Below, piece by piece: positions 8,084 through 15,780 of a stretch of 37,877 nt of DNA. Position 1 is the stretch's first letter. Every line of letters starts with the position of its first letter. The stretch is from Proteobacteria bacterium HN_bin10 (GTDB taxonomy: Bacteria > Pseudomonadota > Alphaproteobacteria > Caulobacterales > Aquidulcibacteraceae). Position numbers and translations under genes: made by a program. The stretch is from the NCBI GenBank assembly GCA_002083515.1, contig LWDN01000039.1, positions 870-38,746 of the forward strand. Reading direction: 5' to 3'. The notes under the pieces were generated by a model. It worked only from the letters and a program-made list of their open reading frames with translations. It was not told the DNA's origin and did no database searches.

Positions 8084-9580
8084 ATGGGCAAGACGATCCT
8101 GATCGTCGATGACGATCCGGCGCAGCGCCGTCTGTTGCAGGCGGCAGTGGAGCGCAACGGTTTCCTGACACGCGCGGCCGAAAACGGCGCTCACGCGGTA
8201 GAGGCTGTCGAGAAGCACGCCGATATCGATATCGTGCTGCTCGATCTGGTCATGCCGGGCATGAGCGGCCAAGAGGCGTTGAAGGAAATCCGCATGCGCC
8301 GCGGCGATCTGCCGTGCATCGTGCTGACTGCTTCGGGCGGCATCGACACGGTGGTGCAGGCCATGCAGGCCGGCGCCAGCGACTTCTTCGTCAAGCCGGC
8401 CAGCCCCGAACGGATCATGGTCTCGATCCGCAACGCGCTCGAAATGTCGAACCTGAAGACCGAAGTCGTGCGCATGAAGAAGCGCAGCGCCGGTCAGCTC
8501 TCGTTCGACGACATGGTCGCCAACGCGCCGGTGATGGCGCCGGTGGTGCGCATGGGCCGCCGCGCCGCCGCCTCCAACATTCCGGTGCTGATCACCGGCG
8601 AAAGCGGCGTCGGCAAGGAATTGCTGGCGCGCGCGATCCAGGGCGCGTCGGAGCGTGCGGGGCGCCCGTTCGTGACGGTGAATTGCGGCGCCATCCCTGA
8701 AAATCTGGTTGAGAGCATCCTGTTCGGCCACGTCAAGGGCAGCTTTACCGGCGCCACAGACAACCACGCCGGCAAGTTCGCCGAGGCCAATGGCGGCACG
8801 CTGTTCCTCGATGAAGTCGGCGAACTGCCGCTCGACATGCAGGTGAAGCTGCTGCGCGTGCTGCAGGAAGGCGAAGTCGATCCGGTCGGGGCCAAGCGCC
8901 CGGTGAAGGTCGATGTCCGCATTATCAGCGCCACCAACAAGGACCTCTCGAAGCTGGTCGCCGACGGCGCCTTCCGCGAAGATCTCTACTATCGTTTGAA
9001 CGTGTTCCCGATCGAAGCGCCGCCGCTGCGCGAGCGCAAGGAAGATTTGCCTGCTTTGGTGCAACGCTTCATCGCTCGCTTCAATGCCGAAGAGGGGCGC
9101 AATGTCCGCGGCGCCTCGGCTGCGACCATGCAGATGCTGATGGATTTCGATTGGCCGGGCAACGTCCGCCAACTCGAGAACTCGGTATTCCGCGCGGTGA
9201 TCCTCTGCGAAGGCGATCTGCTGCAACCCGAAGATTTTCCGCAGGTCTCCGGCTTGAAGCCGCTGGTCGCCGCCAACGACGCGCTGCCGGCGGATGTTCC
9301 GGTTCCCGCCAACGACCACCACGTGACGGCAGCGCACGCGGCGTTCACGGCGGCGGTGCAGGCGGCATCCGACGCCTCGCCGCAACCGGTCGCCGTGTTC
9401 GACGGCGAAGGCCATCTGCGTCAGCTCGAACAGATCGAGCGCGATCTGATCGAACTCGCCATCGATCACTATGCCGGGCACATGTCGGAAGTGGCGCGCC
9501 GCCTCGGCATCGGCCGCTCGACCCTCTACCGCAAACTGCGCGAATACGGGCTGGAAGAGCGGGCGGTGGCTGAGGGCTGA
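8084..9580 (+). CDS. NtrC-type sigma-54-dependent response regulator
   Basis: A 498-residue activator of sigma-54 promoters with three domains. The receiver domain (about 4-115) has the acidic pair DDD at 9-11, phosphoacceptor D54, T82 and K104. The AAA+ ATPase (about 145-375) has Walker A GESGVGKE at 172-179, Walker B FLDEVGE at 241-247, and the sigma-54-contact loop written GSFTGA (219-224) where GAFTGA is usual. The C-terminal Fis-type helix-turn-helix (about 465-492) includes MSEVARRLGIGRSTLYRKL. The start at 8084 begins right at the receiver domain. No histidine kinase gene is adjacent, so its input is unknown. The A-to-S change in the loop occurs in some activators and need not abolish function. 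Confidence 0.95.
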   Translation: MGKTILIVDDDPAQRRLLQAAVERNGFLTRAAENGAHAVEAVEKHADIDIVLLDLVMPGMSGQEALKEIRMRRGDLPCIVLTASGGIDTVVQAMQAGASDFFVKPASPERIMVSIRNALEMSNLKTEVVRMKKRSAGQLSFDDMVANAPVMAPVVRMGRRAAASNIPVLITGESGVGKELLARAIQGASERAGRPFVTVNCGAIPENLVESILFGHVKGSFTGATDNHAGKFAEANGGTLFLDEVGELPLDMQVKLLRVLQEGEVDPVGAKRPVKVDVRIISATNKDLSKLVADGAFREDLYYRLNVFPIEAPPLRERKEDLPALVQRFIARFNAEEGRNVRGASAATMQMLMDFDWPGNVRQLENSVFRAVILCEGDLLQPEDFPQVSGLKPLVAANDALPADVPVPANDHHVTAAHAAFTAAVQAASDASPQPVAVFDGEGHLRQLEQIERDLIELAIDHYAGHMSEVARRLGIGRSTLYRKLREYGLEERAVAEG

Positions 9581-9602
9581 GTCAGCGACGTTGTTGCCTC
9601 AA

Positions 9603-9746
9603 GTCTGGACCGCCGGCGCCCCCGCCGGCATTGGCGCTGCCCCATCCAAGTTGGAGCGCGCGGCTCCTGCCGCGCGTGCGGCGCGGAGCGCCGCTCTCCT
9701 TGCTTGAACGCTTGTGCAGGCCGGCGAGGGCGCCGGCGGTCCAGAC
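9603..9746. repeat. REP-like inverted repeat, copy 1 (GCCGGC family)
   Basis: Two 27-bp arms (9603-9629 and 9720-9746) are inverted copies with one mismatch. Each contains GCCGGCG, an AGGG/GGGG spacer, CGCCGGCGG and then TCCAGAC. The central part is GC-rich with further small hairpins (for example GCGCGCGGC near 9657-9675). The same element occurs at 20188-20287, and a related one at 32139-32224. It fills the gap between the sigma-54 activator and a minus-strand gene, so it may also end both transcripts. Confidence 0.85.
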
Positions 9747-9764
9747 TCGTAGCTTCGTCTGAGC

Positions 9765-10136
9765 CTATTCCTCATCCCGCATGCGCGGTGGCGGCCGGTT
9801 CTTCCATCCCAGCGGCTTCTTCGTTGTCAGCCCCTTGCGTTTCTTGCCGCGGGCCTTGGCGGCGATCTCTTTCAGCTTCACCGTTTGCAGCGCCGAGAGC
9901 GCGTCGTCCTTGCGGCCTTTGCTGAGATCGGCGAAGGCTGAGCCGTATTTCTCAAGCCGCTTATCGACTTCGGTGAGGAATTCGTTCTCCCACTGCGAAT
10001 AGTCGACCGCGCCTTCGCCCGGTTTCACTTCGCCGGTTTCGGGATCGATCGTCTCCGGCGCCGAGCTTCGCGCGGCGAGCTTGCGGATGATCCGCTGCGC
10101 CTTGCGTGTCTTCTTGCGATCGATGTCGCGGGGCAT
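9765..10136 (-). CDS. Basic hypothetical protein
   Basis: A 123-residue protein, not recognised. It is highly charged: a basic N-terminus (MPRDIDRKKTRKAQRIIRKL), a middle acidic/aromatic section (VDYSQWENEFLTEVDKRLEKYGSAFADLSKGRKDDAL) that should be helical, and a very basic C-terminus rich in Lys, Arg and Pro (KARGKKRKGLTTKK, PLGWKNRPPPRMRDEE). The composition would suit nucleic-acid or ribosome association, which is inference only. There is no signal peptide or membrane segment. It follows gapR on the same strand, separated by a 76-bp inverted-repeat element; no Shine-Dalgarno is visible before the ATG at 10136. Confidence 0.75.
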   Translation of the reverse strand: MPRDIDRKKTRKAQRIIRKLAARSSAPETIDPETGEVKPGEGAVDYSQWENEFLTEVDKRLEKYGSAFADLSKGRKDDALSALQTVKLKEIAAKARGKKRKGLTTKKPLGWKNRPPPRMRDEE

Positions 10137-10143
10137 TTAGGCA

Positions 10144-10219
10144 TTAGGTTCTAGGGACTAGGTGGTCGCGGCGCAATTCGCTTTCCACCACCACCCAGCA
10201 CCTAAAACCTAGAACCTAA
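10144..10219. repeat. Inverted repeat (TTAGGTTCTAGG arms) after gapR
   Basis: Perfect 12-bp arms TTAGGTTCTAGG (10144-10155) and CCTAGAACCTAA (10208-10219) are extended by a further partly paired TAGGTG/CACCTA block. The right arm covers the gapR stop codon, so the hairpin forms immediately at the end of the gapR message. It fills the gap up to the basic hypothetical gene. It is AT-richer than its surroundings, which suggests an inserted repetitive element that may serve as a transcript end. Confidence 0.75.
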
Positions 10220-10500
10220 ATCTCCCCCAGCGCATGCAGGTACAACTCGCGTATCTGCTCCTGTTCTTCGCGCTCCTGGCGGTCCTGCTTGCGGATGCGT
10301 ACAACTTGGCGCAGCACCTTGGAGTCGAACCCCGTCGCCTTGGCCTCGGCGTAGGTTTCCTTGATGTCGTCGCCGATCGACTTCTTCTCTTCCTCAAGCC
10401 GCTCAATGCGCGCCACCAGCTGGCGCAGTTTGTCCTGCGCGGTTTGCGTCAGCGATTGCGCGGCGACCGTGTCCGTCCCACCAAAATCCGGCATGGCCAT
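10216..10500 (-). CDS. gapR: GapR-family nucleoid-associated protein (DUF2312)
   Basis: A 94-residue homologue of Caulobacter GapR, an essential nucleoid protein that binds overtwisted DNA ahead of replication and transcription and stimulates topoisomerases. The conserved body is present almost throughout: a coiled-coil start (KLRQLVARIERLEEEKKSI), the KETYAEAKATGFDSKVLRQVVRIRKQDR core and the C-terminal LYLHALGEI. The family's length is about 85-95 residues. Two starts are possible, ATG at 10500 or at 10494; GGGGAAG lies just upstream and fits either. Tandem GAATC sites lie about 20 bases upstream. Confidence 0.95.
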   Translation of the reverse strand: MAMPDFGGTDTVAAQSLTQTAQDKLRQLVARIERLEEEKKSIGDDIKETYAEAKATGFDSKVLRQVVRIRKQDRQEREEQEQIRELYLHALGEI

Positions 10501-10519
10501 ATCTTCCCCATCGTTTCGA

Positions 10520-10529
10520 GAATCGAATC
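10520..10529. promoter_or_regulatory. Tandem GANTC (CcrM-type) sites upstream of gapR
   Basis: Two adjacent GAATC pentamers occur 20 bases before the gapR start codon. In Caulobacterales and relatives GANTC is methylated by CcrM, and methylation state affects promoters read with GcrA. Adjacency of two sites in a short leader is notable, but whether methylation regulates this gene is inference. Confidence 0.35.
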
Positions 10530-10540
10530 GTTGAGGAACG

Positions 10541-11506
10541 TTAGGCCTCGGACTGGGCCGCCGTCATCTCGTTGACACGCCGAATCGCCGCGACAACCAG
10601 ATCTGTTCTCAGCCGGTGCGGCATGTGGCCGGTGTCCGGCGCGATCACCAGTTCGGCGGCGGGCAAATCGGCGGCGAGCGCGCGGGCGTGGCGCTTGGGC
10701 GAGACGACCTTGTCCTTCTCGGCGGTGACGATGATCGCCGGTGTGAGTAAGTCGCCGTAGCGCGGCTGCTGAGCGGCGAACTCGGCCTTGCTGGCGCAGA
10801 CATCGAGCGCGCTGGCGCGGAAGGCGCGCGGGCGGAAGATGAGCGGGACGCCGGCCGCTTCGAAATAACCGACCGGCACCGGCGCCGGCCAGAAATTGTT
10901 GGCGACGCTGGCAGGGCTCATCGCCGGTCCGAGCCAGGGCACGAGCAAGCCGCAAAAAATGTCGCCGAGGACGGGCGCCGCTGAGAGCCGCGCCCACCAA
11001 GCGGGCTTGCCTGGATAGGGATTGCAGGCTGGCGCGATCAGAACGAGGCCGCTGACGAGGTGCGGGTGATCGAGCGCCAGACGCAGCGCCACCGCCGCGC
11101 CCAGCGAATGGGCGACAATGATCGCCGGACCTTCGCCGCAAGCTTCAAGCACACGCGCGGCGCATTGGGCTTGGGAGGCGAGTGTGTGCCCGTTGCGTTT
11201 GGCGCGGGTCGAGTGGCCCATGCCCGGGCGGTCGTAGGCGATAACGCGATGAAGCGGAGTAAACTCGTCCGCCAGGGGTCCCCACAATTCCAGCAGGTTC
11301 GCGCTGGCGCCGTGGATGAGGAGCAGGCGCGGCGCGCCAATCGGGCCCGCCTCACGCACATGCAGACGCACGCCATCGGCCTCGATAAAGCGTCCCGTTG
11401 GCGGAAAGCGCGCTTCGGTGCGCCGCACATAGGCGCGCGCATGAAACGCAAGCGCCACAGCGGCAAGCGCGATCGCAGTTGCGATCGCCAACACCCAGAC
11501 CATCAT
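10541..11506 (-). CDS. Membrane-anchored alpha/beta hydrolase
   Basis: A 321-residue alpha/beta hydrolase with an N-terminal hydrophobic segment (residues 3-22) that is probably a membrane anchor or uncleaved signal. The oxyanion region is LLIHGASAN; the nucleophile elbow is AHSLG (Ser near residue 136), followed by AAVALRLAL. The acid is in the TAEKDKVVSP segment, and the catalytic histidine is in DTGHMPHR near residue 296. A cap domain lies between about 160 and 250. Substrate is unknown; such enzymes include esterases and epoxide or haloalkane hydrolases. Start ATG 11506 overlaps the TPR gene stop (ATGA), so the two are translationally coupled. Confidence 0.88.
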   Translation of the reverse strand: MMVWVLAIATAIALAAVALAFHARAYVRRTEARFPPTGRFIEADGVRLHVREAGPIGAPRLLLIHGASANLLELWGPLADEFTPLHRVIAYDRPGMGHSTRAKRNGHTLASQAQCAARVLEACGEGPAIIVAHSLGAAVALRLALDHPHLVSGLVLIAPACNPYPGKPAWWARLSAAPVLGDIFCGLLVPWLGPAMSPASVANNFWPAPVPVGYFEAAGVPLIFRPRAFRASALDVCASKAEFAAQQPRYGDLLTPAIIVTAEKDKVVSPKRHARALAADLPAAELVIAPDTGHMPHRLRTDLVVAAIRRVNEMTAAQSEA

Positions 11507-12063
11507 GCGTCGCGGCCGTCGACGCGCGGTTCGAGGCGGCGCACGCCCTGCAGGGCGGTCTCGTAATTGGGATGAATGACGAGCGCGGCGCGGAAGGCTT
11601 CCAGCGCGGCGCGCTGTTGGCCAAGCTCTTCGTAGATCATGCCGAGCGCGGCGAGGGCGGCGAAGTGACGTGGCTCGCGCTTCAGGGTTTCCTGGATGGC
11701 GGCGATCGCGCCCGGATAATCGTCGATGCTGTAATAGAGGTTGGCGCGCCGGTTCCAGGTCTCGGCATAGTCGGGCGCGAGATCGGAGGCCTGATCGAGG
11801 AAGCGCTCGGCCAGTTCGGCGTCGCCGGCGTCCTCGGCGGCTGTGGCGCGCTCGAGCAGAATGTTCACAGTCGGCGAGCCGCTATCGGCCCAGCGGCCCC
11901 AAATCGCGCGTTCGAGCGCCTGGGCCGAGCCCGCATCCTCGGCTTGCGCCAATTGATCGAACAGGGCGTCGAGTTCCGGGTCGGCGCGGCCGGGCGCGCT
12001 CGGTCCGGCGTTGCAGGCGACGAGCGTGAAGGCGGCTGCGAGAGCGAAAACGAAACGACGCAT
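11503..12063 (-). CDS. TPR-repeat lipoprotein
   Basis: A 186-residue protein with a lipoprotein signal (FTLVAC, Cys at residue 17) and at least three helical tetratricopeptide-like repeats. The clearest units are AELAERFLDQASDLAPDYAETWNRRANLYYSIDDY, then PGAIAAIQETLKREPRHFAALAALGMIYEELG, then QQRAALEAFRAALVIHPNYETALQGVRRL. TPRs mediate protein contacts; as a periplasmic lipoprotein it may scaffold an envelope complex. It is transcribed after rpmJ but a hairpin separates them. The coupled hydrolase gene downstream suggests that the two proteins act together, which is inference. Confidence 0.85.
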   Translation of the reverse strand: MRRFVFALAAAFTLVACNAGPSAPGRADPELDALFDQLAQAEDAGSAQALERAIWGRWADSGSPTVNILLERATAAEDAGDAELAERFLDQASDLAPDYAETWNRRANLYYSIDDYPGAIAAIQETLKREPRHFAALAALGMIYEELGQQRAALEAFRAALVIHPNYETALQGVRRLEPRVDGRDA

Positions 12064-12102
12064 GGCGAAAATGAATCGACCGCAGCTTACCTGAAATTCA
12101 TA

Positions 12103-12127
12103 GCGCCCGCGAGGGCTTCGCGGGCGC
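12103..12127 (-). terminator. Hairpin downstream of rpmJ
   Basis: A perfect 10-bp stem (GCGCCCGCGA with TCGCGGGCGC) and a 5-base loop lie 25 bases after the rpmJ stop and before the TPR gene. Downstream on the minus strand the sequence is TATGAATTTC, only moderately T-rich, so termination may be partial. Confidence 0.6.
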
Positions 12128-12152
12128 CTGTGAGCTTCAATTACGGCCTAAT

Positions 12153-12278
12153 TCAGCCCTGCTTCGCCTTGTAGCGGGGGTCGACCTTATTGATCACATA
12201 GACCCGGCCCTTGCGGCGCACGACCCGGCAAGCCCGGTGACGGGCTTTCAGCGACTTGAGCGACGACTTGACTTTCAT
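12153..12278 (-). CDS. rpmJ: 50S ribosomal protein L36, type B (zinc-free form)
   Basis: A 41-residue protein, MKVKSSLKSLKARHR then CRVVRRKGRVYVINK and ending in YKAKQG, matching the longer type-B L36. It binds 23S rRNA in the large subunit. Canonical type-A L36 coordinates zinc through three cysteines and a histidine; only one cysteine and one histidine are left here, so this is the C-minus form that needs no zinc. A stand-alone gene away from the ribosomal operons is normal for this type in alphaproteobacteria. It has a strong upstream promoter and a downstream hairpin, so it is probably monocistronic. Confidence 0.96.
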   Translation of the reverse strand: MKVKSSLKSLKARHRACRVVRRKGRVYVINKVDPRYKAKQG

Positions 12279-12310
12279 GGCCGTAATTCCGGGGCGAAAT
12301 GGAAGCGGGG

Positions 12311-12339
12311 CTTCTAAGGGGGCGCCTGCGCCAAGTCAA
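12311..12339 (-). promoter_or_regulatory. Sigma-70-type promoter of rpmJ
   Basis: On the minus strand TTGACT (12334-12339) and TAGAAG (12311-12316) are separated by exactly 17 bases. TTGACT with a TAGAAG/TAAAAG box is the usual look of strong housekeeping promoters for ribosomal genes in alphaproteobacteria. The predicted start would leave a leader of about 26 bases before the rpmJ ATG. Confidence 0.65.
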
Positions 12340-12409
12340 TGCGGGAACATTGAAGCGGCCGGCGACGCACAATAAGGGGCGTCGGAAGCTGATGACGAAG
12401 GGGATAAGC

Positions 12410-13879
12410 ATGGCGCGAGCCTTTTTTCTTGCCGCGGCGGTTTCGCTGGCGATCGCCTGCGGGCCGTCCTCGGTGGGGGCCCAGCCGGCGCCGCAGCCGC
12501 CGTCCTTCCAGTCCTCGGGCAACCCGGCCTTCGACGAATGGCGCGACGATTTCGCCCGCCGGGCGGTGCTGCAGGGGCGCGACCCCGCTGTTCTGGGGCG
12601 GCTGCTCTCTGGGCTGACGCCGGACGATCGCGTCATCGAACTGGATCAGCGCCAGCCGGAGTTCGTGAGTCCGGTCTGGGACTATGTCGGCAATCGCGTC
12701 ACCACCCGGCGCATCAACGATGGCTTGGTGCTGAAGGACGCCATCCGCCCGACCCTGGACGCGGTCGAGCAGCGTTATGGGGTGCCCACCGGCATCATCC
12801 TCGGGATTTGGGGATTGGAGAGCAATTACGGCGAAGCGGACCTGAATTGGGATGCGCAAGCCGCGCTGGCGACGCTCGCCTATGAAGGCCGCCGGCGCCA
12901 GCAATTCGAAGGCTATCTGCTGGCGCTCACCGAAATGGTGGAGCGCGGGCTCGCCGATCAGCAGCAATTGCGCTCGTCCTGGGCCGGCGCGCTCGGGCAA
13001 CCGCAATTCATGCCCGACGTCTATCTCACCACGGCGGTGGATTGGGACGGCGACGGCCATCGCGACATCTGGACCAATCGCGGCGACGTCGCCGCGTCGA
13101 TTGGCAATTATCTGCAGGATCGCGGATGGCGGCGTGGCGAACCCGTGTTCGACGAAGTGTCGCTGCCCGACGGTTTCGACTACGCGCTCGCCGATGGCAC
13201 GCGCCGCAGCATCGCCGATTGGAATGAGCGCGGCGTGCGCCGCATCGATGGCGCTGCGTGGCCCGGCGAAGTCTGGGGACTGCAATCGCAATTGTTCTTG
13301 CCGGCGGGCGCCAGCGGCCCAGCCTTGATGCTGCATCCCAACTTCTCGGTCATTCGCCGCTACAATAACTCAGATCGCTACGCGCTAGTGGTGGCGCTGC
13401 TGGCGCGCGCGTTCGATGGCGGGAGCGGAACTCTGGTGCGCGATTGGCCGCGCGCTGCGGGCTCGCTCAATCGTGAGCAAATTCTGGAATTGCAGACCCT
13501 GCTCAACGGGCTCGGCTTCAATTCCGGCACGCCCGACGGTCTATTCGGTTCCGCCACGCGCGCGGCGGTGCGCGCCTTCCAGGCCGAGCGCGGCTTGGCG
13601 GCGGATGGTTTCCCGACCGCCGCACTGCTCGATCAGGTGCGCGTGCGTGCGGGCATTGTGCCTGAGCCGGCGCGTGTGCCGCGCGGGCTCGGCAGAAGCG
13701 GCGTGCGCGAATTGCAGCGTTTGCTCAATCGCCTGGGCTTCAGCGCCGGCCGCGCCGACGGCGTCATCGGTTCGCGCACACGCGACGCCATCCGCGCCTT
13801 CGAGCGCGCGCAGGGAATGGAGGTGCGCGGCCGCGCCACCGATGTCGTGCTGGAACGCGCGCGAGCGGCGGCAAGTTAA
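12410..13879 (+). CDS. MltB-type lytic murein transglycosylase with two peptidoglycan-binding domains
   Basis: A 489-residue exported enzyme that cleaves the glycan strands of peptidoglycan, forming 1,6-anhydro ends. The N-terminus is a signal with IACG near residue 17, possibly a lipobox. The SLT_2/MltB catalytic domain spans about 35-340; the catalytic glutamate is E137 in GIWGLESNYGE, with the later SWAGALGQPQFMP signature. Two PG_binding_1 repeats follow at the C-terminus (about 355-415 and 425-485), each with an LQxLLNxLGF opening and GxxTRxAxRAF. The start at 12410 has AAGGGG six bases upstream. One PG-binding domain is the usual number in this subfamily, so two is a small variation. 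It converges on the MFS gene with a 4-bp overlap. Confidence 0.93.
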   Translation: MARAFFLAAAVSLAIACGPSSVGAQPAPQPPSFQSSGNPAFDEWRDDFARRAVLQGRDPAVLGRLLSGLTPDDRVIELDQRQPEFVSPVWDYVGNRVTTRRINDGLVLKDAIRPTLDAVEQRYGVPTGIILGIWGLESNYGEADLNWDAQAALATLAYEGRRRQQFEGYLLALTEMVERGLADQQQLRSSWAGALGQPQFMPDVYLTTAVDWDGDGHRDIWTNRGDVAASIGNYLQDRGWRRGEPVFDEVSLPDGFDYALADGTRRSIADWNERGVRRIDGAAWPGEVWGLQSQLFLPAGASGPALMLHPNFSVIRRYNNSDRYALVVALLARAFDGGSGTLVRDWPRAAGSLNREQILELQTLLNGLGFNSGTPDGLFGSATRAAVRAFQAERGLAADGFPTAALLDQVRVRAGIVPEPARVPRGLGRSGVRELQRLLNRLGFSAGRADGVIGSRTRDAIRAFERAQGMEVRGRATDVVLERARAAAS

Positions 13880-15180
13880 CTGGGCGTCGTCGGTTCGCTC
13901 GGCGGCGGCTCGATCGGCGCGATGTTGCGCAGACGCCGGCTGCGCAGCGCGAACGCCATCATCGCCACCAGGATCGCAAACGCGATCAAGAGCGGCGCGT
14001 TCATGCCGACGGTTTCGTAGACAACGCCGCCGATCAGCGGCGAGAACACGAAGCCCGCGCCGTTAGCCGCGACCACGAGGCCGGCGGCGCTGCCTTGTTC
14101 TTCAGGATCGACCGCCACGGAAGCGCCGCCGCTGAAGCCTGGCCGCGCCAGCCCGGCGCCTAGGCCTTGGATGGCTTGCGCCACCAAGAGCGCGGCCAAA
14201 GTATCGGCGATGATCTGCACACCGACGCCCAATGCCAGCAGCCCGGCGCCCCATGCCATCAGCCCGCGCGGTCCTAGCCGCAAGCGCGGCAGGATCGCCA
14301 TCTGCGTCGCCAGCAGCGCCAGCGCATTGACCATGAAGCCGGCTGCGGTGAGTTCCGAACCGTGCGCGCCCTGGGCGTTCAGCCGGTCCATAGTGAAGAG
14401 CCCGAACACCTGCACGGTGACGCCGGCGACCACCGAAAGCGCGAAGCCATAGATCAAATAAGCCGACAAGCGCCGGTCGCGCATCAGCGCCAAGGACTCG
14501 CGCCAATCGCCGCGCGGGCGTTCGGTTTTCGGCGGCGTGTTTTCAGGCAGATAGCGCCAGATCGCAAAGGAAGCGCCCGCCGCCAGCACCGCGATCAGCC
14601 AGATCGGAAAGACAAGGCCGAACTTCGCCGCCAGCGCCGCGCAAATCGCCGGGCCGAAGGCTTGCCCCAATGCGAACGCGGCGGTGAGGCCGGCGAGTTG
14701 CTCGGTGCGCTCGAAGCGGGTGGTGCGGTCGGCGATATAGGCCTGCGCCGCCGGCGACGAAGCGGAGCCAAACGCGCCGAAAATCGCGCGCGCCAGCATC
14801 AGCCAGGTGAAGAGCCAGAGCCCGCTCAAGATGTCGTTGAGCCCGAGCAGCACCACGGCGCCGAACGAGGCCATCGATACAGCGTAGGCGGCGAGCCCCA
14901 AAGCCGCGATCGGCTTGCGCCCGACGCGATCCGAAAGCCGGCCCCAATACGGGCTCGCGAACACCCACAACAAAGCCGAGAGCGAGAAGATCCAGCCGAC
15001 GCTCGAATCCGCCAGCCCCAGTTCGCGCACCAAAGGCGGCGCCACGGCGAGCAGCATCGAATTGCCGGCGCCGATGACGAGCAGGCAGATGAACAGCAAC
15101 CGGAACTGGCGATTGCGTCCGATCGGTGCGCGCGCGTCGGCGCGCACGCCTTCGGGTAGAGGTGGCTGGGTGTCGGGCAT
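13876..15180 (-). CDS. MFS transporter (TetA/MdtG-like drug efflux type)
   Basis: A 434-residue inner-membrane transporter with about 12 transmembrane helices. The Major Facilitator signature between helices 2 and 3 is GRLSDRVGRKPI. The first helix begins QFRLLFICLLVIGAGNSMLL after a short Pro/Arg-rich cytoplasmic N-terminus. The layout resembles the DHA1 drug:proton antiporters, but the substrate cannot be inferred. ATG at 15180 is the most plausible start; the 200-residue in-frame extension runs over the VOC gene on the same strand and is not real. It lies 86 bp downstream of the VOC gene, so both might be controlled by the MarR regulator beyond it. Confidence 0.92.
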   Translation of the reverse strand: MPDTQPPLPEGVRADARAPIGRNRQFRLLFICLLVIGAGNSMLLAVAPPLVRELGLADSSVGWIFSLSALLWVFASPYWGRLSDRVGRKPIAALGLAAYAVSMASFGAVVLLGLNDILSGLWLFTWLMLARAIFGAFGSASSPAAQAYIADRTTRFERTEQLAGLTAAFALGQAFGPAICAALAAKFGLVFPIWLIAVLAAGASFAIWRYLPENTPPKTERPRGDWRESLALMRDRRLSAYLIYGFALSVVAGVTVQVFGLFTMDRLNAQGAHGSELTAAGFMVNALALLATQMAILPRLRLGPRGLMAWGAGLLALGVGVQIIADTLAALLVAQAIQGLGAGLARPGFSGGASVAVDPEEQGSAAGLVVAANGAGFVFSPLIGGVVYETVGMNAPLLIAFAILVAMMAFALRSRRLRNIAPIEPPPSEPTTPS

Positions 15181-15266
15181 GGGCCGCGCGTCGTATGAAC
15201 CGAGACCCGCGCGGCGGCAACCGCGACCCTTGGGGAAGGTGTGACGCTGTTGCCGGCCGCGACCGC

Positions 15267-15650
15267 TTACGCCGCTCGCCAGCCCATGATGGCGAGCGTA
15301 TGGCCCTCGGGGTCCTTGAACGCGCGCAGCATCAGTTCGCGCCCCGGCGCTTCCTGCAATTTCTGCGCGGGGTGCGCGAAGGCGATGCCCTTGGCCTCGA
15401 GCGCGGTTTCGGCGGCGCTCCAGTCGCGCGGCTCGAAATAGATCACGGCGTCGCCGCCGACCTGCTGGCCTGGGTGCGCCGCGCCGATCATCAGCCGCGT
15501 CGCGCCCGACTGGAAGAAGGTCATGCCGTTGGTTTCGAACAGCACCGAGAAACCCAAGGTGTCGCGATAGAAGGAAACGAGCGCGATCGGATCGGCGCTG
15601 GCCAAAGCGATCTGACAAATTCCGGACAGAAGCGGCGGCGCTGTGTTCAT
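15267..15650 (-). CDS. VOC/glyoxalase-fold family protein
   Basis: A 127-residue protein of the vicinal oxygen chelate superfamily, which includes glyoxalases, dioxygenases and antibiotic-sequestering proteins. Paired beta-alpha-beta modules are visible: QIALASADPIALVSFYRDTLGFSVLFE, then MTFFQSGATRLMIG, and in the second half VIYFEP plus LMLRAFKDPEGHTLAIMGW. The DPEGH motif holds a likely metal-binding residue. The ATG at 15650 with AGGA eight bases upstream is preferred over an upstream alternative. It is divergent from the MarR gene, with an operator-like dyad between, so a MarR-controlled response to a small molecule is plausible. Confidence 0.87.
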   Translation of the reverse strand: MNTAPPLLSGICQIALASADPIALVSFYRDTLGFSVLFETNGMTFFQSGATRLMIGAAHPGQQVGGDAVIYFEPRDWSAAETALEAKGIAFAHPAQKLQEAPGRELMLRAFKDPEGHTLAIMGWRAA

Positions 15651-15677
15651 GGTGCTGTTCCTGGTTGCGGCTCTGCT

Positions 15678-15749
15678 GGGTGACACACACCCATGGCGCT
15701 GTCGTTCGCCCCATCTTGCGTGTTGCGGAGCAATGGGTGTGTGTCACCC
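15678..15749. repeat. GGGTGACACACACCC inverted repeat, copy 1
   Basis: Perfect 17-bp inverted arms at 15678-15694 and 15733-15749 (left arm GGGTGACACACACCCAT) flank a 38-base centre. A second copy with the same 16-bp arm core is at 19393-19460. Both copies also share GGCGC just inside the left arm and CAA before the right arm, while the rest of the centre differs. The element lies in the VOC/MarR intergenic region. Confidence 0.85.
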
Positions 15750-15763
15750 TCCGGGTACAATAA

Positions 15764-15780
15764 TTAGTTTGACGAACTAA
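15764..15780. promoter_or_regulatory. Putative MarR operator
   Basis: TTAGTT and AACTAA form a 6-5-6 dyad in the divergent promoter region, 24 bases before the MarR ATG. AT-rich dyads of about 17 bp are typical MarR-family operators, and the site is the only AT-rich stretch of the gap. Autoregulation and control of the VOC gene are inferred. Confidence 0.5.

Noticed and set aside
8048..9481. A 477-residue frame on the minus strand
   Set aside because: It is antisense to the sigma-54 activator and has the same biased composition.
15756..15761. TACAAT as a -10 box for marR
   Set aside because: No acceptable -35 element lies 16-18 bases upstream; the match is isolated.
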